Position numbers and translations under genes: made by a program
Notes under the pieces: model-generated
The model's input: the letters and a program-made list of their open reading frames with translations, nothing else
What the model was told of the DNA's origin: nothing
Databases searched by the model: none
In this document: piece by piece, positions 51,717 through 60,733 of the stretch
Numbering within the stretch: position 1 is the first letter of the stretch
Layout: the number at the start of each line of letters is the position of its first letter
Source: Strigamia acuminata
Lineage: Eukaryota > Arthropoda > Chilopoda > Geophilomorpha > Linotaeniidae
Assembly: GCA_949358305.1 (NCBI GenBank)
Contig: OX442320.1
Span: 1,614,501-1,678,500, forward strand
Direction: 5' to 3'
DNA: 64,000 bases

Positions 51717-54700
51717 TATTAATAATTCCGAAGGAATTTTACCACCAGACTTGGAACAAGCACTTTCCGAAACTTTGGATAATTTAACTATTCAAGATAA
51801 AGAAATTAAGCGTGCTCGTCCTAACCGGAAGACACGGAAAAGGAACTGGAATTATAAGTTTAAAATCGCGTCAAATACGCCCTTTTCGGCAGAGGAGACA
51901 GCAAACCCGTTCTTGAATTTTCACGACGACCTGTTTTCTCTAGATAAGGGGGACGAATCTTTAGCTAGATTGATACAAGATACATCCAACCTTAATATTC
52001 GTGATGAATCCACCAGTTCTAGTGGAGGAGTATTCGAGAATTTACAATCAATGATTGATAATTTGAATCCCGACTCCAAATCCTCCAGATTTGCGAGATT
52101 AAAATCTTACATTAACGAGAATCAGTTAAAACGAAAAGATGGCATCGAACGAATTAATAAATTGGGAAATCACATCGACGACCCCCGAATGAAAATTACA
52201 ATAGGTGGACTCACCTACAATGCTTTGATGGACTCAGGAGCCACACAGTGTTTTATTGGGTTGCAATTACTAAGTAAAACTTGTGCATCTCCCGATTTCA
52301 TACAAGATTGTCCAAAACACATGAGAGTTTGTGCAGTTGGAGTTACTCATATTCCACTAGGACAAATTACTTTGTGTGTACAATGGGCAGATGGAGCAGA
52401 ATTCACACCAATAAATTTTATCATTTTGGATAATAATGTGTGTGGATTAATTATCGGACATAATTTTATGCGCCGAACCAAAATTAATTTAAATCCAGCA
52501 CGAGCTGTATTTACTTGCGACAGCAAGTCCGACTGGACTACACCCTACGAAACTGACGAGTTAAATTGTAATTTAGCTCGAGTACAAGTGTTGACTGACA
52601 ACGCAACAGCCACACACACGCCAGATAATTGGGAAGAATTGCTGGTAAAGGATTGTGACTGTTCAGATGAGGAAAAAAGTAAATTACGCGAAGTAATTGC
52701 TAGTGTTAAGAACGTCTTTAGAGATAAAGTCGGATGTACTAACATAATAAAGCATAAGATCACCTTTAAAAAGGATGTAACGTGGAAAAAACAACCATTT
52801 CGAATGTATAACCCTGCTAAAATAGCCATTATGACTAAATTAGTAGAAGAATTAGAAGCGGATAATTTGATCGAAAGAGCTACTGGACCTTACATAAGTC
52901 ATCCAGTGATCGTAGCCAAACCAAATGGTACTTATCGTTTATGTATCGATTATCGGTGGTTGAATGCAATCACCGAAATTAACGCCATACAAATGCCAAG
53001 TATTGATTTGTTACTCCACAATACAAATCAGGCAAAATATTTCACGTCTCTTGACCTTACCAAAGGTTATTATCAGGTCGAGATGGACGAGGAAGATAGA
53101 CAGAAAACAGCCTTTTATACTCCGAAAGGCAATTACCAATTTGTCCGCATGCCTTTTGGTCTTTGCAATGCGCCGTGTACATTTCAGTTCTTAATGGAAC
53201 GAGTGATGGGCGAAGCATTATACAAACACGCGTTAGTCTATTTGGACGACGTGATAATCTTCTCCACCACTTGGGAGAAACATCTTGAACATATCAAAGA
53301 TGTGTTGGAAAGACTAGATAAGGCCAACTTATCAGTAAATAAGGAAAAATCAAAATTTGGAAAAACTACACTCAAATTTTTGGGTCATTTGATAACTCCA
53401 ACCGGATTAGCACCTGACCCAGACAAGATAGTATCCGTTAGGAAATATCCAACTCCTAAGAATTCCAAGGATATTCAACGATTTCATGGCCTGTCAAATT
53501 TCTTCCGGAAATTTATTCCCGAACATGCAAAAATTGCTAGGCCTCTAACTAGCATGATGCATGATAAAGCAGTGTTCGAATGGGGAGAAGAACAAGAGAA
53601 AGCTTTTGAAACAATAAAAAATATTTTATGTGACGAAACACAGGTTTTGTTAATGCCAGATATGATGAAACCATTCGTAATCTTGACAGACGCATCGCAT
53701 GATGGACTTGGTAGTGTGTTATGCCAAGATGTAGAATTCTTCGATGAAGGAAAAAGAGAAATGATCATGACTCCTAGACCCGTAGCTTATGCTAGTCGAG
53801 TCTTACGAGGGGCAGAAGTACGCTACTCAACACCCGAACTCGAGTGTTTAGCAGTAGTATGGGCAGTCGACAAATTCCGACCGTATATCGAATATACGAC
53901 TTTTACTTTGGAATCAGACGCCGAAGCATTAAAATGGCTGATGGGAACACCAGAACCATCGGGACGATTTGGTCGTTGGGCAATTAAACTTCAATGTGGC
54001 GCCTTTAAGATTAAATATCGACGAGGTACCCAGAACCAAGTTGCCGACGCCTTCTCGAGAGCGCCTTTGGAGATCGAAGACATTCCAGAGAATGATTATT
54101 GTGAGCCAATCGAGATTACTCAATTCTGGCCGGAATGGGACGGAAATCGAGAAATTATTCGAAGGAATAATAGAGAAGATTGCCAATTTCTCACGAATGT
54201 GCAGCTTCATTTCGATTATTCCAAATTATTATACAATACTTTGGAAAAGGGGGAGAAGATGGATGAAGCTACAGAAGAAACACTATTTAGTGCTTTAACT
54301 GAAGTTTTAAAGGAAGTTCCACCGACTCGAGAAGAAATTATAAAAGCTCAACTAGCCGACAAAGAGTGTAGAATAATAATCGATCATCTGAAACGAGATG
54401 AAATCGAACAAAGAAAGTTTAAGAAAACTAAAGAATGGATGAAAGCAGTCCAAGGTTACCAATTAGATTTTCAAGAAGAAAATGGTAATGAAATGCTGAT
54501 TTATTTCAAACCAACGTTTGAAGAGGAATTGAATGACTCTGGAAACGGATTTAAAGCTGTCATTCCACCGTCATTAGTACGAAGAGTACTGTTTGCCTGT
54601 CACGGACATCCATTAAGTGGACATGCAGGGATGAGTAAGACGCTCGAACGAGCAAAACTTATATATTACTGGCCGAAGATGAATAAAGATACTCGCAATT

Positions 54701-55986
54701 ACGTCCGAAGTTGTATTCATTGCCAGCAATACAAGCCCTGTCAACATAAAAAGCATAGAGCGAGTTACACTCCTCATAACATGTCTTACCCGTGGGAAGT
54801 AATCTGCATTGATTTAATGGGTCCCAAACCGACAGGAAGAAGCCAATACAGATTTGTATTAGTAATTATAGATCAATGTACTAAATGGGTAGAATTATTC
54901 CCTTTAAGTAAGGCATCTAGTGAATCTATTGTGAATAGGTTGGGAGAAGTGATTCATAGATGGGGATACCCAAAGAAAATTGTTAGTGATAACGGGAGCC
55001 AATTCATATCCACGATTTATGAAGAGTTTTGTAAAAAACACAACATCAGAATGGCTCATGTGAGTCCATATCACGCTCAGGCCAATCCTACGGAAAGGGC
55101 CAATAGAGACATCAAAATAATGCTGGCTCTTTATTCAGACATTCACTCCCATTGGCCGAGATTCTTAAACGAATTTGCATTTGCCTCGAGAACGGCTAAA
55201 TCAGAAGCTACAGGCGCAACGCCATTCTTATTGAACACAGGAAGAAATGTACCTCTTCCCTTTGATCCTCGGATCATTCAACATGCAAATGCATTTGACA
55301 AGAATAACCCGGAAGAATACGTATATAATTTACTTGGAATTTTACGTCGAGCACATCAAGAGATGCATTTGCGTATTCAAGCAAATTATGAGAGACACGA
55401 CAAGATTCACAGAAATAAATTTCACATTTGTGAATATACTGTCGGTGATTTGGTATGGAAAGCCACTCACATCCTTTCAAATAAAGAGAAAGGAATTACT
55501 AAAGGTTTCGCCGAGAAACGAGATGGACCGTGGGAAATTACGGAAGTTTTACCTGGAGGTGCTTATAAGTTGAGAAAATTAGTTGATGGATCAATAGAAC
55601 CATCCATAAATACTGATGATCTCTCACCTTATATCCCATCTTACCCGATTGAGACTTGGACACTCGACCAAAAGAGTGGAAGAGTAGAGAATCACCCAAA
55701 CCCTGATTGGATGAACGAAAGTTCAACCGTAAATAATTCAAGTGAATTAAATAATCAAGAATTAGGAAATAATTCTGCTAATATGGAATTAGATCCCGAA
55801 GAAGTTACAACACCCGCTTCAAAAGAAAGCGACATCGTAGTTAATAATCCAAAACATGATTATAACCTTAGGAAAAGGAAAAGAAGTTGTGAACTTTCAC
55901 AACTGCAACCTCGTACGAAGCGAATTTCTACGACAGATCAAGAATGCACAACAGATTTTATACATCTGATTCAAGATCGCCGCTAG
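51691..55986 (+). CDS. pol: Element C Pol polyprotein, about 1,430 residues, intact
   Basis: Read after a -1 shift from gag, without its own ATG. A long N-terminal region precedes the protease, ALMDSGATQ (Asp about 181). RT has RLCIDYRWLNAITE, SLDLTKGYYQV and YLDD (first Asp about 519). RNase H has LTDASHDGLG (Asp about 667), PELECLAVVWAV and ESDAEALKWL in place of the common TDH. Integrase has the zinc motif HGHPLSGHAG with CIHCQQ, then Asp 1041, Asp 1100 and Glu 1135. A GPWEI motif marks a GPY/F domain, followed by an Asn/Ser-rich tail. It reverse-transcribes and integrates the element. All catalytic residues are in place. Domain order and motifs are closest to element D among those here. 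Confidence 0.95.
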   Translation, partial: LVAGVLEPPINNSEGILPPDLEQALSETLDNLTIQDKEIKRARPNRKTRKRNWNYKFKIASNTPFSAEETANPFLNFHDDLFSLDKGDESLARLIQDTSNLNIRDESTSSSGGVFENLQSMIDNLNPDSKSSRFARLKSYINENQLKRKDGIERINKLGNHIDDPRMKITIGGLTYNALMDSGATQCFIGLQLLSKTCASPDFIQDCPKHMRVCAVGVTHIPLGQITLCVQWADGAEFTPINFIILDNNVCGLIIGHNFMRRTKINLNPARAVFTCDSKSDWTTPYETDELNCNLARVQVLTDNATATHTPDNWEELLVKDCDCSDEEKSKLREVIASVKNVFRDKVGCTNIIKHKITFKKDVTWKKQPFRMYNPAKIAIMTKLVEELEADNLIERATGPYISHPVIVAKPNGTYRLCIDYRWLNAITEINAIQMPSIDLLLHNTNQAKYFTSLDLTKGYYQVEMDEEDRQKTAFYTPKGNYQFVRMPFGLCNAPCTFQFLMERVMGEALYKHALVYLDDVIIFSTTWEKHLEHIKDVLERLDKANLSVNKEKSKFGKTTLKFLGHLITPTGLAPDPDKIVSVRKYPTPKNSKDIQRFHGLSNFFRKFIPEHAKIARPLTSMMHDKAVFEWGEEQEKAFETIKNILCDETQVLLMPDMMKPFVILTDASHDGLGSVLCQDVEFFDEGKREMIMTPRPVAYASRVLRGAEVRYSTPELECLAVVWAVDKFRPYIEYTTFTLESDAEALKWLMGTPEPSGRFGRWAIKLQCGAFKIKYRRGTQNQVADAFSRAPLEIEDIPENDYCEPIEITQFWPEWDGNREIIRRNNREDCQFLTNVQLHFDYSKLLYNTLEKGEKMDEATEETLFSALTEVLKEVPPTREEIIKAQLADKECRIIIDHLKRDEIEQRKFKKTKEWMKAVQGYQLDFQEENGNEMLIYFKPTFEEELNDSGNGFKAVIPPSLVRRVLFACHGHPLSGHAGMSKTLERAKLIYYWPKMNKDTRNYVRSCIHCQQYKPCQHKKHRASYTPHNMSYPWEVICIDLMGPKPTGRSQYRFVLVIIDQCTKWVELFPLSKASSESIVNRLGEVIHRWGYPKKIVSDNGSQFISTIYEEFCKKHNIRMAHVSPYHAQANPTERANRDIKIMLALYSDIHSHWPRFLNEFAFASRTAKSEATGATPFLLNTGRNVPLPFDPRIIQHANAFDKNNPEEYVYNLLGILRRAHQEMHLRIQANYERHDKIHRNKFHICEYTVGDLVWKATHILSNKEKGITKGFAEKRDGPWEITEVLPGGAYKLRKLVDGSIEPSINTDDLSPYIPSYPIETWTLDQKSGRVENHPNPDWMNESSTVNNSSELNNQELGNNSANMELDPEEVTTPASKESDIVVNNPKHDYNLRKRKRSCELSQLQPRTKRISTTDQECTTDFIHLIQDRR

Positions 55987-56796
55987 TGATAGCGTATTTT
56001 TTTAAATAAAAATTTAAAAAAGATAAAAAATCGGGTCACTTTTTGACCCACAAATTAGTCATGGTTAAATCATAAACCTATAGGAGAATAGGGTGAAAAT
56101 ACCCCGGGTAGAGAGTAGAGGATTTGTTCTCTCACAAGCTTCACACACATGTGCGAGTCAACTTTGACACCTGCGTCGATAGAAAAGTTCGTCGCGATTT
56201 CTCTCAAGAAAACCTCGAGATTCGTGGTAAGACTCATGTATTACCAGTAAACTCGGAAATTATGTGTCAAGACTTAATGTTATAATCCTTTCATGATAGA
56301 AAAGGACGAGAGAAAACTTCGGTGATTAATTTCGTCTGAAAGAGACGAACACGTGACCTCGGCGTGAAGAAGAAAATTTCTCCTTCGAGAAAATTCGAAA
56401 TATCATCACGACAGTTCAACGTTTACTAGAGTGTTACGTGTAAGTAATGATAAATTTAATATATCAAGAGATATTCACGGCTATTTTATATATAAAATTA
56501 GGATTTCTACGTTGGCGGAGAACACCTTCGCTAAAAACAACGAGTTTTGTCAATTAGAAAATCGGCACCACATCATTTTGAATACTTAAGTGGATTCCGG
56601 AGATTCCTAGTGTAAGTATTCTAAAGATAATTCTATCGAATATTACGAATAGTAAAAAAGCCGCACGTAAAATCCCGATATAAAAATATATCGAAACCAT
56701 CGATAAAGTTGATAAATTTTCACGATAGATGGCGGTATAAATTTTGTTAAATAAATCGTATTGATAAGATTCTCTATATTATTTTCTCTAGAAAAA
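55987..56796 (+). other. Element C pol-to-ORF3 interval with splice acceptor (about 56771-56790)
   Basis: 810 bp without an ORF of note. It ends in a pyrimidine-rich run, TATTATTTTCTCTAG, whose AG (56789-56790) lies six bases before the ORF3 ATG. This is a good 3' splice site for a subgenomic mRNA. Confidence 0.6.
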
Positions 56797-58473
56797 ATGG
56801 GAAAAAAGATCGAAAAAAAGAGAAAATACGTGTTGGTCGAATCCTCTTCCTCCGATGAAGAAGTAACGGCACCTCCTTCGGCCGCTGCCGTATTCGTAGA
56901 AGGGTGTCCCAAAACACCCGTGATTATCAACGCCAGAGGCTGGGATATTTTGAGTTGGGCTCGCCAACATCCCGAATTGCTCCCCGCTGAGCTTGGTCCA
57001 CCCGGAACCCCCACGTTACAGGAGGAACCGGCCAAAAAAGAATCAACGGCGAAGCCATTTGTTATTCCAAAGATAAAAGCGGATGATTTCGCCAGAAATA
57101 ATCCGCCAATTGCAAAAAACCAGCCAAGTACCAGTAAACCGCGAAAGGTGGAAATTGTGTACAACCGAGTCAAGTCGCCCGAACGAAGAAGGAAATCCCC
57201 ACCAATGGAAGCTAAACGCCGCCGAAATTCGGAAGACGCTACACCTTCCTCTTGTACTGGCCAAGAGCGTCCAAAAAGAGAATACGTTAGATTTAACGAT
57301 TCACCAGACCGAGACCGGGAAAAAAGGTCGTATTCCTCCTACCGAAGGTCCGACCGACCTAGGAATAGGTCAAATACCAGCGCATGGTCAGATCGCCAAA
57401 AGTTGGCAAATAAAGTTCGTCAGATCCAGAAAAGACGAGAACAGTGTAAACAAGATAAAGAGAACGGAAAACCACATGATGATATGGTACTCTCGAAGGA
57501 CGAAGTGCCATGTCCTTTTTGTTCCGCCGTCGGGTGGGTCTCGGGATCGGGAACCGGAGGCCACCTGGCGCAATGTTCCAATTGCGAGGGCACAAAGAAG
57601 CGGCCCAAAGGCCAACCTTGGCGCCCCAGCTTTCTGCCGTTTGTGGTCATGGGAATTCACCCTCCCCCGGCCAGGTTGTGGGCAACTTGCCCGGAGTGTA
57701 AAATTGTCCTCTCCAGTGACGGAAGATCGCCGTACATCAACCCGGAGTTCTTGAACGCCATAACCACTCCACTAGGAAGGGAAATGCAAGATCTGAGAAT
57801 TCCGCCAGAAGCTCTAGAGAGTTCCCGAAAACCACAGAGTACGACAGTCATCGATAAAGGATGTCAAACGGTATCCAAGGAGAACGAAAAAGAAGCCGAA
57901 AATGAACTTCTTGTGGAACCCTTTTTCCCTCCACCAGGAGCGAAAATAGCGCATCTATTCGAATACGAGGTGAGCTACTATTTTCCGACGCTTTTTAGAA
58001 TTGCCGAGAAAATCACGGAACAAATGCGCTCAGACTCTACCGATCCCTCGAATATCAATTATGCTGTCCATGTGATGAAATTGATATTTAACGCCAATCG
58101 AGGCGAATCTTTTGCTGTGCTGGAGCACATATGGACACTGTTAATTGACAGAATCAACACCGACGGAAAAGGATTAATAAACCCTTCATGGTTCTACGGA
58201 CTCCCCTGCATTGCGGAGATATACGACGCTTCGAAGAAGGCTATTGAAGAAAGTTATGAGTTAGTTGAGAAGACTCCAGAATATGAACCAAGGTCTCCGG
58301 AGTACGCGCCGAAATCTCCACCCGCAGAAGATATAGGTGAAGAACCCAATTTCGTCATCGACCGAAGACCAGCGGAATTTCTTCCCCTAGAAAAGTCCGA
58401 AGTCGGTGAGTCCAGTGAGACTCTTAAGAAGGAGAGTGAAGGATCGGAGTCTGATGAAGAAGAAGTCAAGTGA
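56797..58473 (+). CDS. Element C third ORF, 558 residues, unknown basic CxxC protein
   Basis: ATG at 56797 (MGKKIEKKRKYVLVESSSSDEEV), TGA at 58471. I do not recognise it. The N-terminus is a Lys/Arg cluster followed by an acidic Ser patch. Residues of about 125-230 are Ser/Arg/Pro-rich with several KSPERRRKSP-like stretches, suggestive of a nuclear or RNA-binding protein. Three CxxC pairs lie at 239/242, 260/263 and 298/301; the first two, 17 residues apart in a Gly-rich loop, could form a zinc ribbon. Residues of about 380-490 look helical (AHLFEYEVSYYFPTLF, YAVHVMKLIF, AVLEHIWTLLID). The tail has SPEYAPKSP-type repeats and ends acidic. There is no signal peptide, membrane span or furin site, so it is not an envelope protein. 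It occupies the env position and was probably expressed by splicing (inference). Confidence 0.88.
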   Translation: MGKKIEKKRKYVLVESSSSDEEVTAPPSAAAVFVEGCPKTPVIINARGWDILSWARQHPELLPAELGPPGTPTLQEEPAKKESTAKPFVIPKIKADDFARNNPPIAKNQPSTSKPRKVEIVYNRVKSPERRRKSPPMEAKRRRNSEDATPSSCTGQERPKREYVRFNDSPDRDREKRSYSSYRRSDRPRNRSNTSAWSDRQKLANKVRQIQKRREQCKQDKENGKPHDDMVLSKDEVPCPFCSAVGWVSGSGTGGHLAQCSNCEGTKKRPKGQPWRPSFLPFVVMGIHPPPARLWATCPECKIVLSSDGRSPYINPEFLNAITTPLGREMQDLRIPPEALESSRKPQSTTVIDKGCQTVSKENEKEAENELLVEPFFPPPGAKIAHLFEYEVSYYFPTLFRIAEKITEQMRSDSTDPSNINYAVHVMKLIFNANRGESFAVLEHIWTLLIDRINTDGKGLINPSWFYGLPCIAEIYDASKKAIEESYELVEKTPEYEPRSPEYAPKSPPAEDIGEEPNFVIDRRPAEFLPLEKSEVGESSETLKKESEGSESDEEEVK

Positions 58474-58981
58474 CTCGCGGAGTTAATTTTCGAATTTAAT
58501 AGAATTTAAGGAAAAAATGTTAGAATTAACGAAAAACTCAAAAGTATTCTGTTTAGTATTTAATAAGCGGTTGTGATATGCAAAAGTCATGTTATTTTTT
58601 AAAAAAAAAAGGAAAATCGAGAGATAATCCTATAAATCAAAAGAAATCTTTTAATAATTGTTAAGCTAAAAAGAAATAATTTACCAAAAAATTATGTTAA
58701 GATTCCCGTTATTTGAAATAATAATTGTGTGAAGAAATGAGGCTAAGTGTTGTAAAGTTCCAAGTTTGTTTTATTGTAACCAAATAATATTTTATTCTTG
58801 ATAATTCATTAAAAAAGAATTGTTGCGCACATCAGAAATATGAAATTTATTTTGAGTCACCCGCATACGCACTCAGCTGTTCGGGATGAAAAAAGTCCTG
58901 TTTTGAGATATTAATAAAATCATTTCGCAAGAATAACATAAACTTATGAATAAAATTTATAAGTTGAGTAATTAAGGGGGA
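58474..58981 (+). other. Element C 3' UTR with polypurine tract (58974-58981)
   Basis: AT-rich, non-coding. It ends AAGGGGGA directly before the 3' LTR. Confidence 0.75.
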
Positions 58982-60731
58982 TGTATGACGGTTTATAAGT
59001 GCTATTTATTAATAACACGGCCGAATTTTAAGTGTTTTTTGCGAAACCCGCATTTGTCAATGCTCCGAGTCGCCACTAGATGGCGCGATTATAATTCAGC
59101 GGTAAATTCGAATTGCGAGTTAAGAAAACTGGTAAATAAATATAAGAATATATTTATTTGTATGAAACGACACTTTATTAGGATTAATATAAATATATAT
59201 TAATAATTATTGTTCACACTAAGTGATGGGAATCTCTAGTTCAGCAGAAATGGAGATTTGATAATCCATCGATCAACCGATCGATGTGATTGGTGGATCC
59301 ATTTCCGGTCCTGGGTATCCAGTTCCGGTTGTGGTGTGAATTAGCATATTGCTCCTCCGTATCCACTTCCGGCGATACGGGATTGGAGGGATTCGTGGAA
59401 CCCATGTTCCAATTGGTTGATTGGATTAATCTCTAATCCAGTCAGGTTATATAAACCCAAACAACCGGCCATCCGGCGGCTCTGTTTGATTATTTCTGTT
59501 TGGTATTATTACTTAAGAAATATGATTCGTTGTCCATTAAAAAACCTTTTGGTTCTTTGTTGATTTATTCACAAAGAACCGCGGCATGATTCTACCGAAT
59601 CATGCAACCACCGGCAATTGAAGCCGACGTATTGGATTGTTATGTTGCATACATGTTTCAAGTTACGGTCTCGCCGAGGAGAACCTGCCTTCTGTGCAAT
59701 TCAGTATCCTCCGGGCAGGACTAAGTGGTCATTTTCGGTATGAACGCATCTCGTAACCGCAAGTAAGCACCGGAACTGTTGAGAGTTGGTTCCTTCACCT
59801 GTTGGTGCAAAAGCAGTCTGTTTCACAGTAACCACGAGTAGCACCAAGTGTTTGGCAAGCTGATTCTCATGGTATTTGGTGCCAAAGCAGTCGTTTTGTT
59901 ATTAGTACCGCGAAGGGCTAAACTGCTGTGCGGAGCCGCGAGCTATCGACTCCTGTGTACGTGATACCGTCAATCGCTAGACGAACGACCGTGTTGCGGC
60001 GCAGGGGACGCTTGATACCGTTCTGCATGGCAAGGCGTTTTCTATCGATGGCAATTGTGTGTTGCGACGGGAAGTCTAACATTTATCCTTTACGTTTATA
60101 ACAGAACAATATTAACTTGGCCACAAGTTAATTAATCAAAGTCAGGAAGACTTAAAAAACAAGAATACATTGAACTCAATGTGACAAATAAGTTGACGAC
60201 AACTTATCGATGAAATATCCAGTAGAAAAACTCACAACACTTATGAATTAAATATAATTCATAATTGGAATATTGATAAGTAAATGAATACATTTACTTA
60301 CACCAATATCCTCCCAAAGTTGTGGCGGTGCAGACAAAGTCAACCGCAATGCTCAGATCATTCGATTTATCGACGTGCGATAATATTACACAGCGAACCA
60401 AGGAACCAGCGAAGCCGTATCGGACTCCAGGACACAGCCATCCGGCTTAGATGACATCTATAATCAGGTCGAGCGATGGGGAAACCGCTCCCATCTCCCA
60501 GACCCGTAATGATATTATTTTAGGGCCAGTTGGCCAATTCTTTGTATAGTTTAATAGCTGATTTAACTTGCCAAATGTCGGCATTAGTCCTATGTATAAT
60601 TTAGCCTTGATATTATTGTTTACCAACAATAAACCGTCTTGTATTTATCTCGTATTGTATTCACTGTTTATTTATTGCGATCTCTTCCCGGTACCATTGT
60701 TAAAATGGGAGTTGTGGTCGTCACCGTCACA
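58982..60731 (+). repeat. Element C 3' LTR, 1,750 bp
   Basis: TGTATGACGG to CCGTCACA, with termini that are near-perfect inverse copies of each other. Offset from the 5' LTR is 12,438 bp throughout; no difference seen except the missing TG on the left. Confidence 0.95.
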
Positions 60732-60733
60732 CG

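Larger units (their letters stand above)
46546..60731 (+). mobile_element. Element C, large Ty3/gypsy retrotransposon with a third ORF
   Basis: 14,186 bp with 1.75-kb LTRs, tRNA-Gln PBS (duplicated), gag, pol, a third gene and a polypurine tract. All three frames are open and the LTRs look identical except that the left one lacks the first two bases (TG). It interrupts D's RT. The target duplication is imperfect: GGTT before the left LTR and CGTT after the right one. LTR length, PBS and Gag type link it to element B. Confidence 0.95.

Noticed and set aside
56643-57173. A 176-codon frame with hydrophobic stretches opposite the C third ORF, resembling a membrane protein
   Set aside because: It is antisense to the better-supported third ORF, starts within it and ends in AT-rich DNA; no start context or homology seen.
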